NCBI GenBank assembly: GCA_002413785.1 | Contig: DHXR01000042.1 | Span: 62,001-126,000 of the forward strand | Direction of reading: 5' to 3' | Source: Mucilaginibacter sp. UBA5151 | GTDB taxonomy: Bacteria; Bacteroidota; Bacteroidia; Sphingobacteriales; Sphingobacteriaceae | DNA: 64,000 nucleotides | The notes under the pieces: model-generated | Database searches by the model: none | The model's input: only the letters and a program-made list of their open reading frames with translations | What the model was told of the DNA's origin: nothing | Made by a program: the position numbers and the translations under genes | Shown here: positions 16,891 to 24,225 of the stretch, piece after piece | Position numbering within the stretch: position 1 is the first letter of the stretch | How the letters are laid out: the number at the start of each line of letters is the position of its first letter

Positions 16891-16976
16891 GTCATCCTGA
16901 ACGCAGTGAAGGATCTTGAAGGGACAGGTCGGCTACATGCATGGCGCAGAAGATGCTTCACTGCGTTCAGCATGAC
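16891..16976. repeat. 86-bp palindromic intergenic repeat
   Basis: The left arm GTCATCCTGAACGCAGTGAA (16891-16910) pairs with the right arm TTCACTGCGTTCAGCATGAC (16957-16976), apart from one mismatch. This repeat type is widely scattered in bacterial intergenic DNA. It begins 3 bp after the target duplication of transposon 1. The stretch 16977-17196 after it holds no gene, only further short repeats such as GACCGCACCCCTCCC. Confidence 0.8.
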
Positions 16977-17299
16977 AAGAAAGTAAACTTTCCGATTGTT
17001 GGTTTTAAAGCGCAGCGGACACGTGCGGCTCCTCCTCCCGGGAAGGTGCAGGAAAGGGGATGGCGAACTATTTCACCCCACGCCCCTTTCTTAAGTTGAA
17101 ACACAGGCACAATTCAACATGCATTGGCGACGAAACCCCTCCCCGCCACTTCACGGGCGACCGCACCCCTCCCAAGTGTAATGTCACTAACTTAAGGGCA
17201 TTTATATACCGCTTTAACCCAAAAAAACAAGCAAACCTTGTGCTTTGATATGTCCTAAACTTATGCTATCTTGTGCTTTTACCGCAATTTACCTATAAA

Positions 17300-17719
17300 A
17301 TGGATGCACAAGATAAACAAATATTAACACAACTTAAAGTTAAGCGTGTACGGCTATTGGTGGAACTGGAACGGGTGGAGATAGCCATTAAAGCATTTGA
17401 GAACATCAGGGACATTGATCCCCTTGATGCTTTGCCCTATCTCATGGATGAGGTGGAACAGGATATGGACGAACTGGCTGTGGCTACCTTAATGTATAAC
17501 CCCAAAATGACTGCTGAAAAAAAGATACTGTTTGTTTTGGGCAAGATAAAAAGGGGGACTGCTTTAGATATAACCGAATATTTACTCCGGGTTGACAAGG
17601 ACATTAAGGACGGTAAAGCATTGTATGAGCGCATTACTTATGTATCGTCACGGATGTTTAAATTTGATAAGCTGGCGGTGAGTAAGGACGGCAAAAAGAA
17701 TGTGTATTATTTGAAATAG
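17300..17719 (+). CDS. Cargo protein of unknown function (coiled coil, possible winged helix)
   Basis: This 139-residue protein starts at ATG 17300 (MDAQDKQILTQLKVKRVRLL). Residues 1-40 look like a coiled coil. The C-terminal part (EKKILFVLGKIKRGTALDITEYLLRVDKDI, then YVSSRMFKFDKLAVSKDGKKNVYYL) has the spacing of a winged-helix domain with a beta wing; this is inference. The in-frame start at 17273 lacks support because of its hydrophobic, unrelated residues. It is the first gene inside transposon 2, 1 bp from the convergent 17721-18254. Confidence 0.55.
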   Translation: MDAQDKQILTQLKVKRVRLLVELERVEIAIKAFENIRDIDPLDALPYLMDEVEQDMDELAVATLMYNPKMTAEKKILFVLGKIKRGTALDITEYLLRVDKDIKDGKALYERITYVSSRMFKFDKLAVSKDGKKNVYYLK

Positions 17720-17720
17720 G

Positions 17721-18254
17721 TTAGTTATCTGCTTCTAATTCGGGGAAAAGGTCATCAAACATTTTACGGGCTTTCTCTTTTATTGTTTCAATATCCTTGT
17801 GTTTGTTATTAATCATTAAGTAGGTGCTATGTTCTAAATCTTGGTGGTGAGTAAATGTTTCAAAACCAAATAAACTAATGACAGCATATTTATATACCTT
17901 AAATCTTTTTGTAATTGCCTTTGGCTCTTCATAATTGGTTTTAACTGTATTTGCTCCCAAGAAACCAAAACTTGCCAGAGGGTTTTTTTGATAAATAGAA
18001 AGCATAATCCTTATACATGTTGATACAACTTTCCCGCATTTCTGCTCATTGGTAAGCAGATTATACCTTAATGGGTTGCTTTTATGCCTCTTTAAATAGT
18101 ATTTAATAATATAAATATCATCGGAATATACTTCGACTTCGACTAAATAATAATTGCCAGACCTGAAACTATAGGTTATGACATTATTTAAATATTTTTT
18201 ATTGTGTGCTTTGTCGGATCCTACCTTGCAAAACCTATAGTGACTATCAAACAC
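17721..18254 (-). CDS. Cargo protein of unknown function
   Basis: The 177-residue protein starts with GTG directly after the stop of the 60-residue frame at 18255-18437, so the two are translated in series. It is rich in Tyr and Lys, and its N-terminal half (SFRSGNYYLVEVEVYSDDIYIIKYYLKRH) looks beta-rich. I recognise no domain. It is cargo of transposon 2. AT-rich codon use agrees with transfer. Confidence 0.5.
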   Translation of the reverse strand: MFDSHYRFCKVGSDKAHNKKYLNNVITYSFRSGNYYLVEVEVYSDDIYIIKYYLKRHKSNPLRYNLLTNEQKCGKVVSTCIRIMLSIYQKNPLASFGFLGANTVKTNYEEPKAITKRFKVYKYAVISLFGFETFTHHQDLEHSTYLMINNKHKDIETIKEKARKMFDDLFPELEADN

Positions 18255-18437
18255 TTAAGGAAGTAAGTATTTGTAAGCAGATGGGCGGATAGAATTAACT
18301 TCTTCGATAGTAACCCTTACTAAATTGGCTTTGGTAATCAAAGATAATTTACCACGTCTAACAATCGTTTGATTTGACATAGCATATTTATCCCGGTAAG
18401 GAACTGTTGACCTGTTAAAATATCCCATTTGCCTCAT
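18255..18437 (-). CDS. Small cargo ORF upstream of the 177-aa gene
   Basis: A 60-residue frame (MRQMGYFNRSTVPYRDKYAM, later KANLVRVTIEEVNSIRPSAY) abuts the next gene with no gap (TAA followed by GTG). The head-to-tail layout suggests a real gene or the amino-terminal part of one broken protein; without homologs I cannot choose. It lies inside transposon 2. Confidence 0.4.
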   Translation of the reverse strand: MRQMGYFNRSTVPYRDKYAMSNQTIVRRGKLSLITKANLVRVTIEEVNSIRPSAYKYLLP

Positions 18438-18590
18438 TTTATACTAATTGTTTAATTCTTGGACAATTAAAAATTAGTTTGGTTTCACGTAGTTTATTAT
18501 TTTTTTCACTACAAAAGTAAAACAAATTTACATTACGTCAAAATAATTAACATTTATACGGAAAAAGTTACAAAAGGATTTTAATTGTAA

Positions 18591-18725
18591 TTATTTATTT
18601 TTAGGAGTTTGTTCCGGTTGGCTTAAAAACTTCATAGCATCTTCAAACGGGATATTTAGGCCGTCCATAACCTGCGATGGTTTTTCTTTTTTCGTCTTTT
18701 TTTTCGTTTGCTTTGTTTTTGCCAT
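18591..18725 (-). CDS. 44-aa small protein overlapping the transposase 3' end
   Basis: A frame from ATG at 18723-18725 to TAA at 18591-18593 gives a very basic start (MAKTKQTKKKTKKEKPS) and then GLNIPFEDAMKFLSQPEQ and a short end PKNK. It overlaps the end of the transposase gene by 83 bp in another frame. The PF-x-x-hydrophobic...P-x-KN tail resembles the last residues of the P63C protein of transposon 1 (APFGKLLGAVAKAGKPEKN). That similarity is the main reason to believe it is real. Confidence 0.5.
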   Translation of the reverse strand: MAKTKQTKKKTKKEKPSQVMDGLNIPFEDAMKFLSQPEQTPKNK

Positions 18726-19710
18726 GGCAGATCAATTTTTGGTAACTTAATCTATGATTAGACAAAGATACCATTTTATCAAACCTTTGCGCTTCTGTAA
18801 TATCCCGGCTGTTAAATCTAAATGCAAATTCCTCTAAATAGTTTTGAACATGGTAAGGACTTATAAAATGATATGTGCCGTAAATACCACGTTTTAACAG
18901 GCTCCAAAAGTTTTCAATGGCGTTTGTGCTAACTTCGCCCCGTACATATTCTTTAAGCACGTGGGTAATGGTTTGATGTTCGTATAGCCTGTCCATTGTA
19001 CCGTATGCCACGTGTTCATCGGTCATTAGCTTTGTCCCCTGGTGAACGGATTTTACAAGGAATGGGACAATATTGTTATAGTCGGTTTGCTCTATTTCCT
19101 GTAACCTCACTTCACCGCCTCTTTGAACGGCTCCGGCAACGGCAATTTTTCTTTGAGATCCCCGCTTTACAATAGCATCCTGTTTTTTCTTGTGCATATT
19201 TACGGGCTTGCCGCCGATGTACGTTTCATCCGCTTCAACTATGCCCGGAATAGGATTATCATTTTCATCCTTTTTAATGCTTTCACCTATTTTATCATAA
19301 GTAAAAGACTGGTTTTTAAAAGCATTACGCACCCTTTGCATCATAAACCATGCGCTTTTTTGAGTTACGCCAATATCGCGGCCTACCTGTACGCTGCTTA
19401 TGCCCTTACGGTGCGTTGTCATAATAAATATCGCCATAAACCATTTAGCTAATGGTATTGTGCTGTTTTCAAAGATCGTTCCTTTAAGCGCACTAAAATG
19501 CTTTCTACAGCTTGCGCACTTGTAGCGCACGTTTGCGCCTTTTAACTCATAAACATGGTCGTGTCCGCAAAAAGCACATTTTACATGCCCGTTCCATCGT
19601 AGTTGAGTTATATACTCAATACAGGTGCTTTTATACTGAAAGTGGATAGCTACATCATTTATAGTTCTAAATGGTAGTGATTTACCTAAAATTGGTTGTT
19701 GTGCTTCCAT
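18643..19710 (-). CDS. IS1595 (ISXO2-like) transposase, transposon 2
   Basis: This 355-residue transposase has an intact N-terminal zinc ribbon (Cys45, Cys48, Cys65, Cys68) and catalytic residues in IVEADETYIGG (Asp161), MTDEHVAYG (Asp231) and TNAIENFWSLLKRG (Glu266). It is only moderately similar to the transposase at 15809-16795, so the two elements did not arise by a recent duplication. The reading frame is complete, which supports an active element. It is divergent from the P63C gene; the 232-bp gap should hold both promoters. Confidence 0.93.
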   Translation of the reverse strand: MEAQQPILGKSLPFRTINDVAIHFQYKSTCIEYITQLRWNGHVKCAFCGHDHVYELKGANVRYKCASCRKHFSALKGTIFENSTIPLAKWFMAIFIMTTHRKGISSVQVGRDIGVTQKSAWFMMQRVRNAFKNQSFTYDKIGESIKKDENDNPIPGIVEADETYIGGKPVNMHKKKQDAIVKRGSQRKIAVAGAVQRGGEVRLQEIEQTDYNNIVPFLVKSVHQGTKLMTDEHVAYGTMDRLYEHQTITHVLKEYVRGEVSTNAIENFWSLLKRGIYGTYHFISPYHVQNYLEEFAFRFNSRDITEAQRFDKMVSLSNHRLSYQKLICHGKNKANEKKDEKRKTIAGYGRPKYPV

Positions 19711-19942
19711 AATACAGACATTTATTTGTTTTAAAACATTTGCCTATATTTGCTATAGGCAAACCCAAAGTTTGTTTAAAGCCATTTACAAAGTTTCGAC
19801 GCGGCGTAAGTGGCTTTCTTGTTGACACTTCAAATATAAACAGTTATCACAATATAATCCAAATAAATTATCAATTATTTTGTTATTTTTATTTTGTTAT
19901 TATCAAATTAATTGATAACCTTTGCTTATTAAATCATTTAAT

Positions 19943-21058
19943 ATGAATGCAGCACAATTAATTATCAAAAAGTTTGGTGGTCAAACAGACTTGGCGACCT
20001 TAATAAAAAAGGGTCAAAGTACAATTGCCCATTGGGCTAAGACTGGTGTAATTCCCGCCAAATGGCGTCCCGTACTTATTGAACTTGCGAGTAAAAATAA
20101 TATCGAATTAACAGCAGATGAATTCGACCAAATCATTCATATAAACGAAACTGGCGATTTGATACCTGAAGAAAACCGTATAAAAAAAGCAACTCATTGG
20201 GGTGAATTAGTTTTGGGTGATAATACAATATCTTGCTATGTTTTAGAAGATGGAGAGCGCATATTTAGCCTGAAGGGAATTGTGGTAGCACTCACAGGAA
20301 CAGAAGGTGGTGCCCTTGCGGAATACATTAAGGTTAAGTCAATTAGGGGGTTTTTACCTAAAGATTTGATACCTGAAGAAAACAACACAATTCCTGCACT
20401 TTTAACCTTTGATACAGGTGGCTCTGCATTTGCAAAAAATGCAATAGGAGTACCTGTAGAGCGGTTTATGGATATATGCATAGCTTATTCAACAGCCCTT
20501 CAGGATTCGTTTCACCCTGAATCAAAAATTGACCTTACAGAAAGGCAGACCGAAATTGCTATTAAAGCAAATTCATTTTTAAGGGCGTGTGCTAAAACTG
20601 GTATAATAGCACTGGTTGATGAAGCAACAGGCTATCAATATGACAGACCTGTAGACGCACTGCAATTTAAACTGAAGCTTTTTTTAGCGGAAGAAATGAG
20701 GATATGGGAAAAAACGTTTCCAGACGAATTATGGGATCAGTTTAAAAGATTAACCAATTGGAGGGGAACAATACATAGCAGACCTAAGTACTGGGGCAAG
20801 TTAATTAATGAATTGGTATATGGTTATTTAGATAAAGATGTATATGCTTGGTTAAAAATTAATGCTCCAAAACCAGTAGGCAACTTAAGCTACCATAGAT
20901 GGCTTACTGCACAATACGGATTGAAAAAGTTAATGGAACATCTTTGGCAGCTAATAGGCATGGCTTCAGCTTGTAATTCTATGGACCAGCTTCGTAGAAA
21001 AATGGGTGAAAAGTATGGTAAAGTGCCCGTACAGATGACACTGTTTATAGACCCTTAA
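19943..21058 (+). CDS. HTH-P63C protein, transposon 2
   Basis: This 371-residue protein starts at ATG 19943. Residues 1-60 form an HTH of the YdaS/CARPH-ISOPRO kind (IIKKFGGQTDLATLIKKGQS, then AHWAKTGVIPAKWRP). A BRO-N-like segment follows (ISCYVLEDGERIFSLKGIV), and then the P63C domain with KTGIIALVDEATGYQYDRPVD and FPDELWDQFKRLTNW. The HTH suggests it binds DNA and could regulate the divergent transposase promoter; this is inference. A small ATG at 19922 upstream would add seven residues without benefit. Confidence 0.8.
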   Translation: MNAAQLIIKKFGGQTDLATLIKKGQSTIAHWAKTGVIPAKWRPVLIELASKNNIELTADEFDQIIHINETGDLIPEENRIKKATHWGELVLGDNTISCYVLEDGERIFSLKGIVVALTGTEGGALAEYIKVKSIRGFLPKDLIPEENNTIPALLTFDTGGSAFAKNAIGVPVERFMDICIAYSTALQDSFHPESKIDLTERQTEIAIKANSFLRACAKTGIIALVDEATGYQYDRPVDALQFKLKLFLAEEMRIWEKTFPDELWDQFKRLTNWRGTIHSRPKYWGKLINELVYGYLDKDVYAWLKINAPKPVGNLSYHRWLTAQYGLKKLMEHLWQLIGMASACNSMDQLRRKMGEKYGKVPVQMTLFIDP

Positions 21059-21089
21059 ATAATAAAGGGGCTATTAAGCCACAAAAAAT

Positions 21090-21215
21090 ATTGGTGTCGA
21101 GCCAAAGGTGAACATCTAACGGTTAGATGCGACCACCGCAACAACCCTTTGCATTAGTAGAGCTTCCAATGGACGGAAAGCGCAAACTGCTAAGTAAGGG
21201 GTTTGTTGTTTATAC
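21090..21215 (+). ncRNA. Candidate structured RNA inside transposon 2
   Basis: The gene-free segment after the P63C gene folds by eye into nested helices. GGTGTCG (21093) pairs with CGACCACC (21130) with one bulge, enclosing the hairpin CATCTA/TAGATG with loop ACGGT. CCCTT (21145) pairs with AAGGG (21196), enclosing TTAGTAG (21154) with CTGCTAA (21187) and GCTTCC with GGAAAGC. I match it to no known RNA class. Strand is assumed from the upstream gene. Covariation has not been tested. Confidence 0.4.
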
Positions 21216-21272
21216 AAACTTATGCACAATATCCGATAAATCAAAATACGGTAGTGTCTCAGTTTGAATTTA

Positions 21273-21776
21273 TTATTTTTCAAGCGACCTATAATCTTCT
21301 TCTCTTAATTTCCATTCCACCTCGTCCATTGTTTCATACCCTATTATAGTAGCTTTAACTAATATAGTGCAAAGTTGAATGCATCCAATAGTTAACATCA
21401 ATCCAACGATTATAGGAATTGCGCTAAGAGTTTCTCCGCCGAACCAAAAACCTATCAGAAAAAAAATAGAATATCCTGCTGATATTAAACCTACGCTCCA
21501 AATAGCAAATGTTCTATATGTGCAAATCCTTGCTATCCATGACATAATAAACCCGACTACTATTTTGAATATCCACCAAAGCATAGATAGTACTGCAAAG
21601 CCTATAAAAAACATGGTAAACCAAAAGAAAAAGCCGCCAAGCCTCACTTCAAGCCACATGGCAGAGTTGTAAGATATTGCCGCAAAGTAGTTAAATCCGA
21701 TTATAGCGAAAAAGCAGAGATAATAAACCGCTACTAAGTAAATAGCCGCCCTAATCAGGTTAAATAGTAGTTTCAT
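21273..21776 (-). CDS. Cargo membrane protein of unknown function
   Basis: This 167-residue protein has four hydrophobic segments (about residues 5-32, 45-80, 92-112, 117-140) and a charged tail (DEVEWKLREEDYRSLEK). I recognise no family. It lies inside the right end of transposon 2 and is read toward the element's interior. A hairpin with a T run on the same strand (21800-21825) sits just upstream of its start and would block transcripts entering from outside. Confidence 0.55.
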   Translation of the reverse strand: MKLLFNLIRAAIYLVAVYYLCFFAIIGFNYFAAISYNSAMWLEVRLGGFFFWFTMFFIGFAVLSMLWWIFKIVVGFIMSWIARICTYRTFAIWSVGLISAGYSIFFLIGFWFGGETLSAIPIIVGLMLTIGCIQLCTILVKATIIGYETMDEVEWKLREEDYRSLEK

Positions 21777-21799
21777 GATTGTAGTAATTAAGGTTAAAT

Positions 21800-21825
21800 A
21801 AAAAAAGCCACTTGTTAGGTGGCTT
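21800..21825 (-). terminator. Terminator just inside the right end of transposon 2
   Basis: On the minus strand AAGCCAC pairs with GTGGCTT around a 7-base loop and is followed by a run of T. It would stop minus-strand transcription that enters the element through its right end. Confidence 0.6.
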
Positions 21826-21895
21826 AAATGTATAAAAATGTTTTGAGTATCACTTTATTATTTTCCCTCATGGGTTAAACTCGTATATAAATGCC

Positions 21896-22320
21896 AACTT
21901 AAGTTATTTAATGTCGAATATCGAATACTGAATATTGAATGATGAATTGAAAAATTCGATATTGGACATTCGAAATTCATTATTCGATATTAAATTGCCG
22001 AACATTTTTATTCTAAGTTAGTGCCATTACTCCCAAGTGAGGGAGTTTTAGCTGCAATTCCAATTTCCCGTTTAAAACATTGGTTACAACACCAATAAAA
22101 GCGGGAAACCACCTGTCCGGAAACCGCAAACCCTGCTTGCAAAACACCGTAAAATTTGTTATATTTGAATCAATCCCAAAGCCATTATAATTCTGCAATG
22201 GTCAGCAATAAAAAAATGCTGAAATCCTTTAATTTATATCATTTTCCTTAACCGTTCTTTAACATCATAACATATTTTACTGATATACAGCTATTTGAAT
22301 AATAATTTCAATAATTTTTT
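21896..22320. repeat. Stacked intergenic repeats (TCGAATAT-type and others)
   Basis: From 21912 to about 22000, short units such as TCGAATATCGAATAC and TGAATATTGAATGATGAA form an imperfect inverted repeat. From about 22020 to 22170, several small hairpins follow (ACTCCC/GGGAGT, TTCCCG/CGGGAA, ATTGGT/ACCAAT). A 61-codon minus-strand frame over this part looks repeat-derived, not like a gene. No convincing coding sequence lies between the transposon end and dapA. Confidence 0.55.
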
Positions 22321-22322
22321 GT

Positions 22323-22475
22323 CGCAGGCTAAACGCGTTTAGCCTGCGAATCAGGAATTTTTCTCACGCCCTAAACGCGTTTAGCCTGCAAACCGGAGAT
22401 TTTTCTCACGCCCTAAACGCGTTTAGCCTGCGCGAAAAACAATTTTATCACGCCCTAAATCCGTTTAGCCTGCGG
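22323..22475. repeat. Tandem palindrome array, four units at an exact 42-bp period
   Basis: The core AAACGCGTTT begins at 22331, 22373 and 22415, and a variant AAATCCGTTT at 22457, each exactly 42 bp apart. The first unit is a fuller palindrome, GCAGGCTAAACGCGTTTAGC plus CTGC. Between cores the linker is itself partly conserved (ATTTTTCTCACGCCCT). Each unit can form a hairpin. The array stops about 300 bp before dapA. Confidence 0.85.
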
Positions 22476-22776
22476 AAATGGGGGTTTTTCTCAGGTCTTA
22501 CAGGCTTTTAGAACCTTGGGACCAGCCAATTATTACGCCCAAAGAAAGGTTTTACAGGTCCGGTTGCCGCCCTTTAACAATAATTAACATAAATACCCTG
22601 TTACATTTAAGTAATAAAATCCATCTTAGCATAGGGTTAACAAAAAAGATTCTATCTTCTGGGAAAACGAACGGCCCATACCTTTAACCGAAGAAGAAAA
22701 AACAGCTGCTCACTACGCACAAAAAAATGAACCATGAACTATGAACAATTACTATATTAGCACTTTTAAAATCAGG

Positions 22777-23655
22777 ATGAACAAATTTTACGGAACTGGG
22801 GTAGCTATGGTAACCCCTTTTCAAGCAGACGGGCAGGTTGATTATGATGCTTTAGCCAAACTTATTAACTATTTAATTGATGGCGGACTTGAATACCTGG
22901 TTTCTTTAGGGACAACCGGGGAAAGTGCAACTTTGAGTAGTGAAGAACGAAAAAAGGTTTGGGCCTTTACTGCAAAAACGGTAAATGGCCGTGTCGGCCT
23001 GGTTGCCGGTATTGGCGGCAATAATACATTTGAAGTTGTTGAACAGATAAAACAGTTTGATACTAAGGGTTATGATGCGATATTATCGGCAAGCCCGAAT
23101 TATAATAAACCTACACAGGAGGGTATTTACCAGCATTACAAGGCTATAGCCGAAAACTCGCCTTTGCCGGTAATTTTATACAACGTTCCAAGCCGTACGG
23201 GCAGTAATGTAAGCGCTGAAACGACAGTAAGACTGGCACGTGATTTTAAAAACATTATAGGCATAAAAGAGGCTTCGGGGAATTTCGACCAGATCAATCA
23301 AATAATGCGGGATAAGCCTGAAAGCTTTCTGGTGATCTCGGGCGATGACCCGGTTACCCTGCCAATGATAGCCTTGGGCGGCGTTGGCGTAATATCAGTT
23401 ACCGGGAATGCCTTGCCACGGCAAACCTCTGATATGGTACGTCTTTGCCTGGCCGGTGATTTTAAGGCCGCACAAAAAACACATTCCCAATTAATTGATT
23501 TCACCAGGCTTATGTTTGTTGAAGGCAGTCCGGCAGGTGTAAAAACCGCTGTAAAACAGCTGGGCATTTGCGGCGATACGGTAAGGTTGCCATTGGTGCA
23601 GGTTAGCGAAGCTACAGCAACCAAAATTATACAGGAAACAAAGAAATTTGCGTGA
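22777..23655 (+). CDS. dapA: 4-hydroxy-tetrahydrodipicolinate synthase
   Basis: This 292-residue enzyme has the full DapA pattern: GTGVAMVTPFQ at the start, GTTGESATLS, YNVPSRTGSNV with the catalytic tyrosine, and IIGIKEASGNF with the Schiff-base lysine. It condenses pyruvate with aspartate semialdehyde in the lysine/meso-diaminopimelate pathway, feeding peptidoglycan synthesis. The ATG at 22777 is chosen because the residues coded from 22741 (NNYYISTFKIR) are not part of the family and lie in ATGAACTATGAAC spacer repeats. A terminator follows directly. Confidence 0.95.
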   Translation: MNKFYGTGVAMVTPFQADGQVDYDALAKLINYLIDGGLEYLVSLGTTGESATLSSEERKKVWAFTAKTVNGRVGLVAGIGGNNTFEVVEQIKQFDTKGYDAILSASPNYNKPTQEGIYQHYKAIAENSPLPVILYNVPSRTGSNVSAETTVRLARDFKNIIGIKEASGNFDQINQIMRDKPESFLVISGDDPVTLPMIALGGVGVISVTGNALPRQTSDMVRLCLAGDFKAAQKTHSQLIDFTRLMFVEGSPAGVKTAVKQLGICGDTVRLPLVQVSEATATKIIQETKKFA

Positions 23656-23658
23656 TAA

Positions 23659-23692
23659 AAAACCCGTCCCGATTGACCGGGACGGGTTTTTA
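23659..23692 (+). terminator. Rho-independent terminator after dapA
   Basis: AAAACCCGTCCC pairs with GGGACGGGTTTT around a short loop (GATTGACC), ending in T. The stem is bidirectional in form and could also serve the convergent small gene at 23722. Confidence 0.88.
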
Positions 23693-23721
23693 TAGAAAAA
23701 AGAGAAATCAATCCCTTCCCA

Positions 23722-23898
23722 CTATTCTTTATTTTTTGCCTCCTGCACTTCCAGGCGTATCGCCTGGGCTAAGTTTTTGAGGTCTTGCATTCCTTTACGA
23801 ACACGGGTGCCGGCGGCGCTGTTCCCCTTGTTGTAAAATTTGTCAGCATCTGCTTCCAACGACGCTACCAGTTCTTTTACTTCAGTAAATTTTTTCAT
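23722..23898 (-). CDS. Hc1-like histone H1 family small protein
   Basis: A 58-residue frame reads MKKFTEVKELVASLEADADK, then FYNKGNSAAGTRVRKGMQDL, then KNLAQAIRLEVQEAKNKE. This matches the short helical Hc1-like (histone H1) proteins common in Bacteroidota, which lack the long basic tail of the chlamydial protein. A strong ribosome-binding-like AAGGAG sits upstream (AAGGAGTAACTCAAATG). It probably binds DNA or acts in nucleoid structure; the specific role is not shown. The upstream region 23899-24225 is AT-rich, and I see nothing else in it. Confidence 0.8.
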   Translation of the reverse strand: MKKFTEVKELVASLEADADKFYNKGNSAAGTRVRKGMQDLKNLAQAIRLEVQEAKNKE

Positions 23899-24225
23899 TT
23901 GAGTTACTCCTTTTAAAATATTGAGGTTTATTGTTTTATAAAGCTAATCTAAATTGTTTTTTCTAAAATAAAAACTTTTAAAGCAGAAAAATAATGCCTT
24001 TAGAGTGGTTTTTTTCAACATTTAGTATCAGAAATAATATTAAATAGTATAATAAACAACAAAACACGTATTATACATCAATCTACATAGAGGCATAGTT
24101 TATCAATGAAAAAAAATAATTATCTAATAATTAAGTTTTGTGTATTTAAACACTAAAAACCGGATAATATTTTATTTGTTTAAACTTTAAAAATACTTTT
24201 ATAAAAAATACCTTCGTTTGATTCC

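Larger units (their letters stand above)
17197..21895. mobile_element. IS1595-family cargo transposon 2 (P63C, unknown cargo, membrane protein)
   Basis: Left end GGCATTTATATAC at 17197 and right end at 21895 form 25-bp inverted repeats with three adjacent mismatches; both end with TTTAACCCA. The exact 8-bp duplication AACTTAAG stands outside each end (17189-17196 and 21896-21903). The 4,699-bp element carries a plus-strand unknown gene, three small minus-strand genes, the transposase, a divergent P63C gene with an HTH, a likely structured RNA segment and a membrane protein. Its ends resemble those of transposon 1 (GGCA, TATATA, TTTA, ACC in order) but the two elements are clearly different. 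Confidence 0.92.

Noticed and set aside
17060..17248. 62-codon ORF with TPPRHF/TPPKCN repeats
   Set aside because: It is a translation of short intergenic repeats (GACCGCACCCCTCCC type) and crosses the transposon 2 left end and target duplication.
22013..22198. 61-codon minus-strand ORF in the repeat region before dapA
   Set aside because: It overlaps several small hairpins and has no ribosome-binding site; kept as part of the repeat description.
22323..22475. Possible CRISPR array
   Set aside because: Units are palindromic, the linkers between cores are conserved and not unique spacers, only four units, and no cas genes are in the window.
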